Shown here: one piece after another, positions 14,033-21,672 of the stretch | How the letters are laid out: the number at the start of each line of letters is the position of its first letter | Position numbering within the stretch: the first letter of the stretch is position 1 | From: an uncultured Oscillospiraceae bacterium | GTDB lineage: Bacteria > Bacillota > Clostridia > Oscillospirales > Oscillospiraceae | Length of the DNA stretch: 35,493 nt | NCBI GenBank assembly: GCA_910588045.1 | Contig: CAJUPS010000028.1 | Coordinates: forward strand, 1 to 35,493 | Direction of reading: 5' to 3' | Notes under the pieces: generated by a model | The model's input: only the letters and a program-made list of their open reading frames with translations | The model's database searches: none | Told to the model about the DNA's origin: nothing | Made by a program: the position numbers and the translations under genes

Positions 14033-16153
14033 ATGGACATGGGAAAAAGAGTTGTAGTCCTAGCATTGTGTGTTGTGCTGTTTCTGCTGACAGGAATGGT
14101 CTTGGCCGACGGGGAGGTCGGCACCGTTGACATCACCGGTCCCCCGGAGGGCGTCCGGATTGGGGAGCCCTTTGAGATCCTGCTGGGGGAAGAAATCGAA
14201 ATGGAGTTACGGGGAACGTTCTACACCTATAACATTGATACGGACTCCATCGCGTCGGTCCAGGTGATCAGCCGGACAGGGGACGCGGAGGCAGCCGCCG
14301 AAGGGACGCTGACATACGACTTTAATAACGACTATATCAAAATCATCCTATCGCCGGAGGCGTGCGGCGCGCTCTTCCGTTCCCCCGGCAGCGGCAGCCT
14401 TCAGGTATCGTTTACCTGCGACTGTCTGGACGGGGATGGAATGTCTTCCCAGCGTATTGCCGTCACCAGCAACACGCTTCCGGTGGACGTCTCCGCCGGG
14501 ACACCGCAGCTCTCCGCCACGGTGACGTGCTTCGACGCATCCGACGGGGAGGGATTCCTGCTCATCAGCACCGCGTGCAAAAACGGAAATCGCTTCGATG
14601 AGGAGCACTGGGAACAGTGGGACATCCGCTTGAACAATGAGCCGCAGACGCTGCGCAGCGTCTGCCATGACGGCGGTACAGCCGTCATGAGGATCCTTGG
14701 CTCGTTCGCCGCAGGCGATGTCCTGTCGTTGCAGGCCCTGCCCAGCACTTTTGCGACAACGGAGGAGGGCAGCGGCCCCGTGACCGTCACCATCCCGGAG
14801 AAGGACGCCGCACCGCTCCGCGCCGCATTTCTGGTGGAGGACGGCCTCCCCACCGGTTTGACCTGGCAGCTGGACGAAGCGCTGCCCACCCCGCCGTCGT
14901 TCCGGATTTTGCTGATGGACCCATCCGGGCGGATCGTCTACCGCACCTCTGTGGAGACCGGCGCCTCTGCATCCGGGGAGGGCGCCTACATCTGCGATCT
15001 GGCGGACTGGGACGCCGCACCCCTGCCGCCAGGCGCCTACACCGCCGTGATTGCCCCGGTTGACGGGACGATCTGCTCCTACGGCACACAGTGGATAAAG
15101 CAGGCCCCTGTGGAGAAGGTCCCCGACATCGTGCCCGTTTTCCCCGACTTCTCCGGGGTAGCAGAGCCCTCCCCAGAGACCGGCGCTGCGGTCGGGGAAG
15201 CGGGGGACACCCCGGCCGCCCCCTTTGAAGACGATACCCGGACGGAGGAACGCCCCGACGGTTCCTCTGTCATCACGGTGGAGCGGCCCGACGGCGCTTC
15301 CACCACCGTCGTCAGTCCGGACGGGCAGGTGGTGGCCGCCGTCACCCTCTCCGCTGAGGCCGTCAGCGAGGCGCAGCACAGCGGGCAGGTCCTCCCTCTG
15401 CCCATGCCGACCGTATCCCTGAGCGGAGACGAGGAGGCCCCGGTCGTGTGCGTATCCACGGGCAGCCCGGAGCCGGTCAGGGTGGAGATCCCCGCTGAGG
15501 GCGCGGTACCGGGCACCGTGGCGGTCCTTGTGCAGGCCGACGGGACGGAGGAGGTGATTCGCAGCTCCTTTGCCGCCGAGAACGGCGTGGTGGTCACCGT
15601 CTCGGACGGGGACACCGTCCTGCTCGTGGACAATAGCGGGCACTTCTCCGATGTGGCCGGACACTGGGCCGGGGACGCCATCGCCTTCGTCTCCGCCCAC
15701 GAGATCTTTTCCGGCACCGGCGAGGACCGGTTCACCCCCGAGGGCACCATGACCCGCGCGATGCTGCTGACCGTGCTGGCCCGGTATGACGGCATCGATG
15801 TGGACGGCGGTGCCGTCTGGTACGAGAAGGGGGTCAGCTGGGCCATGGAGCGCGGGATTTCCAGCGGCGAGGATCTGGAGCAGCCGGTGAGTCGGGAGCA
15901 GCTGGCAACGATGCTTCACCGCTACGCGGCCTCTGCGGGTGTGGATAACGATTCCCGGGCCTCCCTGGAGGGCTTTGCCGACGCGGACAGGATCAGCGCC
16001 TATGCCGCCCAGGCCATGGCCTGGGCCGTGGAAACCGGCCTGATTGGCGGCACGGACAGAGGGGAGCTCCTGCCCCAGAGCAGCGCCACCCGGTCGGAAG
16101 CCGCCACGATCCTCATGCGCTTCTGCGAGATCGCGGCATATACTTTTTCTTGA
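14033..16153 (+). CDS. Secreted S-layer homology (SLH) domain protein
   Basis: The 706-residue protein starts at ATG 14033 behind GAGGAGGAG. It has a signal peptide (residues 1 to about 25, KRVVVLALCVVLFLLTGMVLA). About 500 residues of beta-rich extracellular sequence follow, with a proline- and acid-rich segment near 360-400. The C-terminus carries two to three SLH repeats: FSDVAGHWAGDAIAFVSAHEIFSG...FTPEGTMTRAMLLTVLARYDG, then WYEKGVSWAMERGISSG...VSREQLATMLHRYA, then FADADRISAYAAQAMAWAVETGLIGG...ATRSEAATILMRF. SLH repeats anchor proteins non-covalently to secondary cell wall polymers. The N-terminal domain is not one I recognise. The gene is monocistronic, with its own promoter and a terminator at 16414-16459. 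Confidence 0.88.
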   Translation: MDMGKRVVVLALCVVLFLLTGMVLADGEVGTVDITGPPEGVRIGEPFEILLGEEIEMELRGTFYTYNIDTDSIASVQVISRTGDAEAAAEGTLTYDFNNDYIKIILSPEACGALFRSPGSGSLQVSFTCDCLDGDGMSSQRIAVTSNTLPVDVSAGTPQLSATVTCFDASDGEGFLLISTACKNGNRFDEEHWEQWDIRLNNEPQTLRSVCHDGGTAVMRILGSFAAGDVLSLQALPSTFATTEEGSGPVTVTIPEKDAAPLRAAFLVEDGLPTGLTWQLDEALPTPPSFRILLMDPSGRIVYRTSVETGASASGEGAYICDLADWDAAPLPPGAYTAVIAPVDGTICSYGTQWIKQAPVEKVPDIVPVFPDFSGVAEPSPETGAAVGEAGDTPAAPFEDDTRTEERPDGSSVITVERPDGASTTVVSPDGQVVAAVTLSAEAVSEAQHSGQVLPLPMPTVSLSGDEEAPVVCVSTGSPEPVRVEIPAEGAVPGTVAVLVQADGTEEVIRSSFAAENGVVVTVSDGDTVLLVDNSGHFSDVAGHWAGDAIAFVSAHEIFSGTGEDRFTPEGTMTRAMLLTVLARYDGIDVDGGAVWYEKGVSWAMERGISSGEDLEQPVSREQLATMLHRYAASAGVDNDSRASLEGFADADRISAYAAQAMAWAVETGLIGGTDRGELLPQSSATRSEAATILMRFCEIAAYTFS

Positions 16154-16182
16154 AGAGGATCAAGAAGATTTTTGACGCGAGC

Positions 16183-16348
16183 CTAGGGCATGTTTGAAAA
16201 ATGTCAAAACGCCCAACCAGCGGATCTTTTTCCGCTGTGCCGCGTTAAAAATTCTTGAAATCCGTCAGGATTCCTGCGAATTTTTGCCTTGCCCAGTGGA
16301 AAAATCTCTCGCCGTTGGGCATTCCGCCATTTATCAAACAAGCCCTAG
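16183..16348. mobile_element. 166-bp palindromic MITE/ERIC-like element flanked by TA
   Basis: The ends CTAGGGC...GTTTGA...AAATG (16183-16203) and their inverted copy (16328-16348) match at 19 of 21 positions. TA lies at both outer edges, as expected for a TA target duplication of Tc1/mariner-IS630 type elements. Internal segments are also inverted copies (GCCCAAC with GTTGGGC, TTTTTCC-x-CTG with its complement), so the whole element can fold into one long imperfect hairpin. It encodes no protein. Confidence 0.75.
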
Positions 16349-16413
16349 AGTCGTTGCAATTCCTGGTTTTCTTGCCGGATAAGGCTACGATTTAGCGGCT
16401 GTGTTTCGTTCCC

Positions 16414-16459
16414 TTCTGCCCCGGCCGGCTTTCCCGGTCGGCCGGGGCAGAAACTTTTT
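16414..16459 (+). terminator. Intrinsic terminator downstream of the SLH gene and MITE
   Basis: A 14-bp GC-rich stem (16414-16427 with 16439-16452) has an 11-nt loop and is followed by ACTTTTTC. Confidence 0.85.
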
Positions 16460-16460
16460 C

Positions 16461-16512
16461 TTGACAATATCGAATATCGGTATTATACTGAACCTATAAA
16501 TATCGAATATCG
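16461..16512 (+). promoter_or_regulatory. padR promoter with duplicated 14-bp operator
   Basis: TTGACA (16461-16466), 17 bp, TATACT (16484-16489). The 14-bp sequence AATATCGAATATCG occurs twice as a perfect direct repeat (16466-16479 and 16499-16512). The copies are 33 bp apart, about three helical turns. One lies in the promoter spacer and one just after the transcription start. PadR proteins usually autoregulate, so these are likely PadR sites. Confidence 0.75.
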
Positions 16513-16534
16513 CTAATGAAGGGGAGGCGATGGC

Positions 16535-16855
16535 ATGGCCCGGGAAAAATTTCAGACGCTGACGGAGCAGATGTTTTATATCCTGCTGTGCCTCCAGCGG
16601 GAATGCTGCGGCGTGGACATCATGGAGCGGGTGGCCCGGATGACCGAGGGGCGGGTCGTCATCGGGCCGGGGACCCTCTACAGCCTGCTGGAGAGCTTCC
16701 AGACCGAGGGGTTCATCCGGGAGACGCGGGTGGAGGGACGGAAGCGGAGCTATCAGATCACCGTGAAGGGCCGACTGCGGCTGGAGGAGGAGGTCGCCCG
16801 TCTCCGGCGGCAGACAGAGGACTACGTGCGATTCGGAAAGGAGGCGCAGGCATGA
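16535..16855 (+). CDS. PadR-family transcriptional regulator
   Basis: The 106-residue protein has the PadR winged-helix: LTEQMFYILLCLQRECCGVDIMERV, then IGPGTLYSLLESFQTEGFIRETRVEGRKRSYQITVKGRLRLEEE, with the family's GTLY recognition helix. A short C-terminal dimerisation helix follows. GGGGAGG lies seven bases before ATG 16535. The stop overlaps the start of the DUF2812 gene (ATGA), so the two are translationally coupled. Regulators of this kind commonly control the adjacent membrane protein and themselves. Confidence 0.93.
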   Translation: MAREKFQTLTEQMFYILLCLQRECCGVDIMERVARMTEGRVVIGPGTLYSLLESFQTEGFIRETRVEGRKRSYQITVKGRLRLEEEVARLRRQTEDYVRFGKEAQA

Positions 16856-18249
16856 GCCGCGATACGAAGCGAGAGCTGTGCTGGTATCAGTTTGACGACA
16901 CGGAGGCCATCGCCCGGCATCTGGAGAAAATGGCCGGGAGGGGCTGGCTGCTGGAGGGGGTGGACAACTGGCTTTTCACCTACCGCCGCGCGGAACCGGA
17001 ACAGGTGAAATATACCGTCACCTTCTTCCCCGAGGCGTCCGTCTTCGATCCTGCCATCACCGAGGGGCAGGAGACCTATGTGGACTACTGCCGCGCCGCA
17101 GGGTGGGAGCTGGCGGCGGCCTACGGGCCCCTCCAGTATTTCCGCTCCACCCGGCCGGACCCCACGCCCATTGAGACCGACGAGGCGGTGAAGCTCTCCG
17201 CCATCCGGCGGACCATGCGGAAGACCGCCGTGTTCAGCTACGGCCTTTTGCTGGCGCTCCCACTCCTGTGCGTGCCGCTGTTTCTGAACTGGTTCCGGCA
17301 TGACCCCATGGATTTTTTCAGCAGCACCTCCAAGCTGGCAACGCTGACCCTGATGGCGGGGATCGCACTCTTTGCCGCCGGGATTCTGCTGGACTACCTG
17401 ATCTGGGTGCTGTGCTCCAAGCGCGCGGTGGCCCGGGGCGGGACCTGCGCCCGGCCCCACACCCGGTTCCGCCTGGGGCTCTCCGCCGTGGCCATGGCGC
17501 TGTGCGCCGCCGTGCTGGCGGTCCTTTTCCTGGACCCGCCCCTGGCCGGGATGCGGCCCCTGCTGATCATCCTTCTGCTCCTGTACGGCGGGATCATGCT
17601 GCTGGGCCGGTGGGTCCTGCGGCATCTGAAGAAGCGGGGCACCAGCCGGGGCGGTACGAAGGGGCTGTATTTCGCCTTTGCCCTGGCAGCAGGGGTGGCG
17701 GTGGGCGTTGGTATGCCCTTCCTGACCGGCGCTCTGAACGGAGCGGGGGTGATCCACATGGGCCGGAAGCCGGTGGAGACGTATACCAAGACCTACGAGA
17801 ATGTCCCCTGGACCATTACGCGGGACGTTTTCTACGACGACCTCCCTGTGACCCTGGAGGACCTGGGATACGCTGTCACGCCGGAGGACCACTGCACCTA
17901 TGAGGCGGAGGTCAGCCGCTCCCCTCTGGCGGTCCACGCCCAGTACACCCAGGACGCGCTCGGTACCGACAGCGAGCTCCCGCCTCTGACCTATCAGACC
18001 TACGACACCCGCTGGCCCTGGCTGCTGGAGCGATCCTGGGAGAAGCTTCTCCCGGACGACAAGGCCCCCTATGACCCCTGGCCCTTGCAGCGGATGGAGC
18101 CCGCCCCCTGGGGGGCGGAGGAGGCGTACCGGGAGTTTGGATATGCCTCCTACTATCTCCTCTATCCGGGCCGGATCGTCACCTTCCGTCTGGGCGGAGA
18201 GCCCGCCCCGGAGCAGCTGGACGCCATCGTCCGGGCCCTGCGGCCGTAG
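16852..18249 (+). CDS. DUF2812 domain membrane protein
   Basis: The 465-residue protein starts at ATG 16852 after AAAGGAGG. Residues 1-120 match the DUF2812 domain (CWYQFDDTEAIARHLEKMAGRGWLLEGV, then YRRAEPEQVKYTVTFFPEAS, then YCRAAGWELAAAYGPLQYFRS). Four hydrophobic segments between about 125 and 300 are followed by an extracytoplasmic tail. The PadR/DUF2812 pair is widespread in Firmicutes, and its biochemical role is unknown. A strong hairpin follows the stop codon at 18267-18314. Confidence 0.88.
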   Translation: MSRDTKRELCWYQFDDTEAIARHLEKMAGRGWLLEGVDNWLFTYRRAEPEQVKYTVTFFPEASVFDPAITEGQETYVDYCRAAGWELAAAYGPLQYFRSTRPDPTPIETDEAVKLSAIRRTMRKTAVFSYGLLLALPLLCVPLFLNWFRHDPMDFFSSTSKLATLTLMAGIALFAAGILLDYLIWVLCSKRAVARGGTCARPHTRFRLGLSAVAMALCAAVLAVLFLDPPLAGMRPLLIILLLLYGGIMLLGRWVLRHLKKRGTSRGGTKGLYFAFALAAGVAVGVGMPFLTGALNGAGVIHMGRKPVETYTKTYENVPWTITRDVFYDDLPVTLEDLGYAVTPEDHCTYEAEVSRSPLAVHAQYTQDALGTDSELPPLTYQTYDTRWPWLLERSWEKLLPDDKAPYDPWPLQRMEPAPWGAEEAYREFGYASYYLLYPGRIVTFRLGGEPAPEQLDAIVRALRP

Positions 18250-18266
18250 ATGGCGGGGTAGAGAGA

Positions 18267-18314
18267 GAACACGCGGCGCACACAGTCAGGCCATGCTGTG
18301 TGCGCCGCGTGTTC
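18267..18314. terminator. Perfect 19-bp inverted repeat between convergent genes
   Basis: Positions 18267-18285 and 18296-18314 are perfect inverted copies around a 10-nt loop. No T-run is present on either side. It lies between the DUF2812 stop and the divIC stop and probably blocks readthrough in both directions. Confidence 0.7.
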
Positions 18315-18318
18315 CCGC

Positions 18319-18630
18319 CTATTTGCTGAAATGAAATACCTTTTCACCCGGCAGGACCATGCCCAGCTGGTCCCGGGCAATGTCCTCGATGAGGGCCTGA
18401 TTTCCGCTGTTCTCCAGATCCTCCCGCAGCTGTTCGTTGACCTCTTGCAGCTCATTCAGCCGCTGGGTATAGATCGCTTCCTCCGCCCGGGCCTCTTGCA
18501 GCTTTCCGAACATGCCGTAGATCTGCACGCCCAGGCCGATCAGCAGGGCCGCCAGGAGCAGCATGGTCAGCCTGCTGCGGGGGCGGGCGTCCGCCTTCTT
18601 ACGGGCGGGCTTCTTGACCGATTTGCCCAT
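18319..18630 (-). CDS. divIC: Possible internally initiated DivIC/FtsB-family protein
   Basis: This is an alternative product of the same frame, starting at ATG 18630 with SD-like sequences AGGAGG (11 bases upstream) and GAGAGG (5 bases upstream). The 103-residue protein would have the normal DivIC layout: short basic cytoplasmic tail, one transmembrane helix, coiled coil, and C-terminal domain. Together with FtsL and DivIB it would stabilise the divisome at the septum. Internal initiation is inferred from the sequence only. Confidence 0.6.
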   Translation of the reverse strand: MGKSVKKPARKKADARPRSRLTMLLLAALLIGLGVQIYGMFGKLQEARAEEAIYTQRLNELQEVNEQLREDLENSGNQALIEDIARDQLGMVLPGEKVFHFSK

Positions 18631-19083
18631 ATCTTCCTCTCCCTCCTGCGGGGAAGGCTTGCGCCGTGCCCGCAGTGATGTAACTCTCATTGTAACCCAA
18701 TTCCTGTAAAAAGAAAAGACTTTTTTTCCGGTTCGCCCTCCTTTTTTCAGATATTTTACCAGCAGCCCCACGGGAAGCAGCGCCAGGGCCAGCCAGAAGG
18801 TCCACACGGGGCGCAAAATTCCGCCCAGCAGGCACCAGTACAGCACCGCGCCCCCTATCACGCCCAGGACAATGAAGATGCGCAGCTCCCCGTCCCCCGC
18901 CAGCACAAAGAAGATCACGGATACCGCCGCTGTCAGACAGAACGCCGCGTCCAGCAGTCCTCCCCAGATTTTTCCGCCGAGGCCCCGCAGGGCGCCAACC
19001 AGGTCGTAGAGAAGTCCCAGGCACAGTCCCAGCCCGCCGGACCGCAAAAACAGGATCAGCTGCTCCGATACATAGTTCTTCAT
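18319..19083 (-). CDS. yabQ: YabQ spore protein fused in frame to DivIC/FtsB septum initiator
   Basis: One 254-residue frame holds two proteins that are normally separate neighbours. Residues 1-130 match YabQ, a spore cortex membrane protein: four hydrophobic segments starting VSEQLILFLRSGGLGLCLGLLYDLV, then FWLALALLPVGLLVKYLKKG. Residues 152-254 match DivIC/FtsB: a Lys/Arg-rich cytoplasmic start, one transmembrane segment (LTMLLLAALLIGLGVQIYGMF), a coiled coil (LNELQEVNEQLREDLEN) and the IEDIARDQLGMVLPGE ending typical of the family. Met152 at 18630 has AGGAGG and GAGAGG upstream and probably also starts a free 103-residue DivIC. DivIC is needed in vegetative division while YabQ acts in sporulation, so an internal start would make sense. 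Its start lies 8 bp after the yabP stop. Confidence 0.85.
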   Translation of the reverse strand: MKNYVSEQLILFLRSGGLGLCLGLLYDLVGALRGLGGKIWGGLLDAAFCLTAAVSVIFFVLAGDGELRIFIVLGVIGGAVLYWCLLGGILRPVWTFWLALALLPVGLLVKYLKKGGRTGKKVFSFYRNWVTMRVTSLRARRKPSPQEGEEDMGKSVKKPARKKADARPRSRLTMLLLAALLIGLGVQIYGMFGKLQEARAEEAIYTQRLNELQEVNEQLREDLENSGNQALIEDIARDQLGMVLPGEKVFHFSK

Positions 19084-19091
19084 GCCGCCGT

Positions 19092-19370
19092 TTATCCGAA
19101 CAGACGCCGGAGCAGGCCGCCGCTCTTGGGCGCGGTATCCTCATAGAGCAGGGTGTGGATGGACCCGTCCACGTGGAGCTCCCCGCCGTCCAGGTTCAGT
19201 TTCCCGATATGCAGGTTCGTGCCGCCCACCACCAGGGTGCCCGCGGTGGTGTTCATGACGATCTCCTCCTCGTCGAACCGCTCCACCTCCTCCACTCCGG
19301 AGACCAGCAGCCTCTCCCGGCCGTCCAGCTCCAACCGGTGCTGCATTCCGCTCAGTTCCTCATACGGCAT
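19092..19370 (-). CDS. yabP: Sporulation protein YabP
   Basis: The protein of about 92 residues has the YabP/YqfC signature: HRLELDGRERLLVSGVEEVERFDEEEIVMNTTAGTLVVGGTNLHIGKLNLDGGELHVDGSI. Family members are needed for spore cortex formation in the mother cell. I prefer ATG 19370 (GGGGGG seven bases upstream) over ATG 19391, because a SigE-like promoter would start transcription near 19395, leaving 19391 without a leader. If that promoter is wrong, GAGGT before 19391 would support the longer form. The gene is followed within 8 bp by yabQ. Confidence 0.85.
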   Translation of the reverse strand: MPYEELSGMQHRLELDGRERLLVSGVEEVERFDEEEIVMNTTAGTLVVGGTNLHIGKLNLDGGELHVDGSIHTLLYEDTAPKSGGLLRRLFG

Positions 19371-19377
19371 AGCAATA

Positions 19378-19430
19378 CCCCCCAAGTACATGTTTACCTC
19401 ATGTATATGGGGGGTCTGTCCAATTTATGA
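19378..19430 (-). promoter_or_regulatory. SigE-like promoter and hairpin at yabP
   Basis: On the minus strand, TCATAAA is followed after 14 bp by CATATACAT (about 19409-19401). This resembles the SigE consensus (KMATATT, 14-15 bp, CATACAnT), as expected for yabP. The -10 box lies in a 15-bp inverted repeat with two mismatches (19378-19392 with 19400-19414). Confidence 0.4.
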
Positions 19431-19477
19431 CTGGCGGTGGGAAAAAGGCGGTTCTGTGTAAAGCGCGAATCTTATTC

Positions 19478-19663
19478 TGACGGGAACTCCCGGCGCTGTT
19501 TGCCGCGCAGCGGCAAATGCGCGCGAAAGCCGCGCAATTTTGGGATTTTGCTTTTTGTTAGATTTTTTCGGGCGCGGCTTTTGGAAGTTCCGCACTCTGC
19601 GGAGTGCGGCCAGAGGCGCTGCCTCTGGACTCCGCCGCCTTTGAAAAGGCGGGCGAAACTTTT
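19478..19663 (-). repeat. Structured dispersed repeat, copy 1
   Basis: The minus strand, read from 19663, begins AAAAGTTTCGCC two bases after the rqcP stop and ends GGGAGTTCCCGTCA. It shares most of its sequence with an inverted copy at 21673-21861. Hairpins in order: CGCCTTT/AAAGGCG, CCAGAGGC/GCCTCTGG, CCGCACTC/GAGTGCGG, a longer-range AAAGCCGCGC/GCGCGGCTTT around an A-rich loop with AAAATCTAACAAA, and TTTGCCGC/GCGGCAAA. Confidence 0.85.
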
Positions 19664-19665
19664 AA

Positions 19666-19914
19666 CTATGGGGTCTGAATCTCCCGGTACATGGCGGACG
19701 CCTCCGCCTTGCCCACATTCTCTGCCACGGCTACCACCTCCACGGTCAGCGTCCGCTGGCCGAAGCGGATGGCGATGACGTCGCCCTCCTTGACCTCGTA
19801 GGAGGCCCGGGCCACCTTGCCGTTGACGGTGACCCGCTCGTTGTCGCACGCCTCATTGGCCACAGTGCGCCGTTTGATGAGGCGGGAAACCTTCAGATAT
19901 TTGTCTAATCGCAT
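19666..19914 (-). CDS. rqcP: S4-domain RNA-binding protein RqcP (YabO/Hsp15-like)
   Basis: The 82-residue protein is a single S4 domain: MRLDKYLKVSRLIKRRTVANEACDNERVTVNGKVARASYEVKEGDVIAIRFG. This matches RqcP/YabO of Bacillus, which helps RqcH add C-terminal alanine tails on stalled 50S subunits in ribosome quality control. The position between hup and yabP is the conserved Firmicutes order. RBS AAGGGGG precedes the ATG. Confidence 0.92.
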   Translation of the reverse strand: MRLDKYLKVSRLIKRRTVANEACDNERVTVNGKVARASYEVKEGDVIAIRFGQRTLTVEVVAVAENVGKAEASAMYREIQTP

Positions 19915-19933
19915 AGCTGTCCCCCTTCCGAAC

Positions 19934-19961
19934 AGAGGGCGCGGCTTCTGCCGCGCCCTCT
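19934..19961. terminator. Intergenic hairpin between hup and rqcP
   Basis: A perfect 12-bp stem AGAGGGCGCGGC with its complement has a 4-nt loop. On the minus strand no T-run follows, so it may only partly stop hup transcripts. The abundant HU message could thus be kept higher than rqcP. Confidence 0.6.
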
Positions 19962-19971
19962 CAACCGTTTT

Positions 19972-20247
19972 TTACTTCGCAACAATCTCTTTGAGCAGCT
20001 TGCCGGGCTTGAAGGCGGGAACCTTGGTGGCGGGGATCTGGATCTCCTCCTTGGTGGCGGGGTTGCGGCCGATGCGGGCCTCGCGCTTCTTCACCTCGAA
20101 GGTGCCAAAGCCAACCAGACGGACCTCTTCGCCCTCAGCCAGGGCAGCAGTGATGGCATCCAGAGTAGCGGTTACAGCGGCCTCGGAATCCTTCTTGGAC
20201 AGCTCGGCCTTCTCCGCCACGGCGTTGATGAGTTCAGACTTGTTCAT
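19972..20247 (-). CDS. hup: HU family DNA-binding protein
   Basis: The 91-residue protein is full length for HU: MNKSELINAVAEKAELSKKDSEAAVTATLDAI forms the helical dimer body, and GFGTFEVKKREARIGRNPATKEEIQIPATKVPAFKPGKLLKE forms the beta arm with the conserved RxGRNP-x-T motif. It bends and compacts chromosomal DNA. RBS AAAGGAG precedes ATG 20247. It has its own promoter at 20323-20351. Confidence 0.97.
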   Translation of the reverse strand: MNKSELINAVAEKAELSKKDSEAAVTATLDAITAALAEGEEVRLVGFGTFEVKKREARIGRNPATKEEIQIPATKVPAFKPGKLLKEIVAK

Positions 20248-20322
20248 TTAAGGTAACTCCTTTTTATTTCTTTTGGTATATAGCGCCCGCGGATCGCCCC
20301 CGAACGCTGCATCACTCTATCT

Positions 20323-20351
20323 AATCTAACATACTTTTTCCGCACTTGCAA
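20323..20351 (-). promoter_or_regulatory. Sigma-A promoter of hup
   Basis: On the minus strand, TTGCAA (20351-20346), a 17-bp spacer and TAGATT (20328-20323). The leader is about 70 nt. Confidence 0.65.
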
Positions 20352-20422
20352 GGTTTTTATCCCAAAAAATCCTGGGAAGATTCTTAAAATTGCAAAAAAA
20401 GTCCTTTGAGACAGGCCAAACC

Positions 20423-21643
20423 CTAATTTTCGCTCGCCTGCGCCCCCTCGTTCCCGGCCGGGAAGGTCCTGGCGATGGCCTGCCCCAGCAGACGGGCGGA
20501 CAGCAGCGCCTCGTCCAGAGAGTTCCCGGCGGCCCCCATTTCCACCAGCAGGGCCCCCGGCGACACGTGCTGGTTATACCGGGAGTCCCGCACGGAGATA
20601 GGGCGCATCAGGGAGGGAAAACGGTCCAACAGCCGCTGCTGGAGGGCGGCGGCCAGCTTCAAATTTTCCTGCCACCCGCCGTGCTCCAGTCCACCGCCGT
20701 CCGTGCCGATGATAAAGGACATCTGGGCGGCGTTTACCCCCGCCACGCTGCTGACCACCTTATAGGGCGTCCCGTCCACATCGGAGATGGCATCCCGATG
20801 GATGTCCAGCACCAGGGAGAGGGAGGGGTACTCCGCCATGGCGGTCTCCACCGCCGCCAGGGACCGCCCGTATGCCCCGCTGTACTCCGGGTAATCGTGG
20901 AGCGTGGGATCGTGGACCACTCCGATACCGGCCTCCTCCAGGGTGCGGGCCAGCTCGTCCCCCACCCGCACCACGTTGTACGCGCAGTCCGTGGTACGGC
21001 TGTCCCCGCTGGGCTCATACTCCTGGCCTGCCGGCATGGTGTACGCCTCGCTGCCGTGGGTGTGGACGATCAGCACCTTCGGGCCCTCCTCCTCCGACAG
21101 CGCGGCGGCGAAGGTGCCGTCAAAAAGCGTCTCATCGAAGCTGCGGCTGGAGCGGTTGCTGATGTACACGTCCCCCGTGACCACATAGCCGTCAGGGGAG
21201 GCGGGGGCCAGGGTCCTGGCCTGGACGCCGTTGTCCGCGAAAATCAGGGGCGTCGGGGCCTCCACGGACTCCTCGGGAACCGGGGCGGTGGGCTCCGGCG
21301 GAAGGACGTTCTCGATCTCGGTATCCGGGGCAGGCGGGCCGCTGTCGTCCTCCTCCTCGGTGCGCCACAGGGCCATGACCGCCTCCTGGCCGGAGAGGAG
21401 GGTGGGGCTCTGCCCGATGGCCAGCGCCATGTGGAGGGGGAGGGGGCCGCTGCTCCACAGGCCCTCCAGCTGTCCCCGCAGCAGGCCCAGGGCGACGGCG
21501 TTCTTCTCCCCCAGGGCCCGCCAGGCGGAGGAGAGGTCGGTACTGGCCGCCGTGGCGGCCACCACGTAGAGCACGGCGCACCCCGCCAGCAGGGCCGCGG
21601 CCCGCTGTCCCCAGCGCGGGTGAGGTCTTCTTCTGATGGTCAT
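20423..21643 (-). CDS. spoIIP: Stage II sporulation protein P (SpoIIP)
   Basis: The 406-residue protein has one N-terminal transmembrane segment (RAAALLAGCAVLYVVAATAAS), a proline- and acid-rich linker, and the SpoIIP amidase/endopeptidase domain from about residue 180. Conserved motifs are VLIVHTHGSEAYT, LVLDIHRDAI, and RDSRYNQHVSPGALLVEMGAAGNSLDEA, with zinc-binding His and Glu residues. SpoIIP works with SpoIID and SpoIIM to degrade septal peptidoglycan during engulfment. AAGGGGGAA precedes the ATG. No gpr is next to it here, unlike in Bacillus. Confidence 0.93.
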   Translation of the reverse strand: MTIRRRPHPRWGQRAAALLAGCAVLYVVAATAASTDLSSAWRALGEKNAVALGLLRGQLEGLWSSGPLPLHMALAIGQSPTLLSGQEAVMALWRTEEEDDSGPPAPDTEIENVLPPEPTAPVPEESVEAPTPLIFADNGVQARTLAPASPDGYVVTGDVYISNRSSRSFDETLFDGTFAAALSEEEGPKVLIVHTHGSEAYTMPAGQEYEPSGDSRTTDCAYNVVRVGDELARTLEEAGIGVVHDPTLHDYPEYSGAYGRSLAAVETAMAEYPSLSLVLDIHRDAISDVDGTPYKVVSSVAGVNAAQMSFIIGTDGGGLEHGGWQENLKLAAALQQRLLDRFPSLMRPISVRDSRYNQHVSPGALLVEMGAAGNSLDEALLSARLLGQAIARTFPAGNEGAQASEN

Positions 21644-21672
21644 GGATCAGTTCCCCCTTCGTGTACATTCAT

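Noticed and set aside
14348..15919. 523-codon minus-strand frame
   Set aside because: It is antisense to the SLH protein and has no recognisable domain.
16466..16512. Possible CRISPR-like repeat at the padR promoter
   Set aside because: There are only two copies of a 14-bp motif, both within promoter elements. This is an operator, not an array. No other CRISPR-like periodic repeats were seen.
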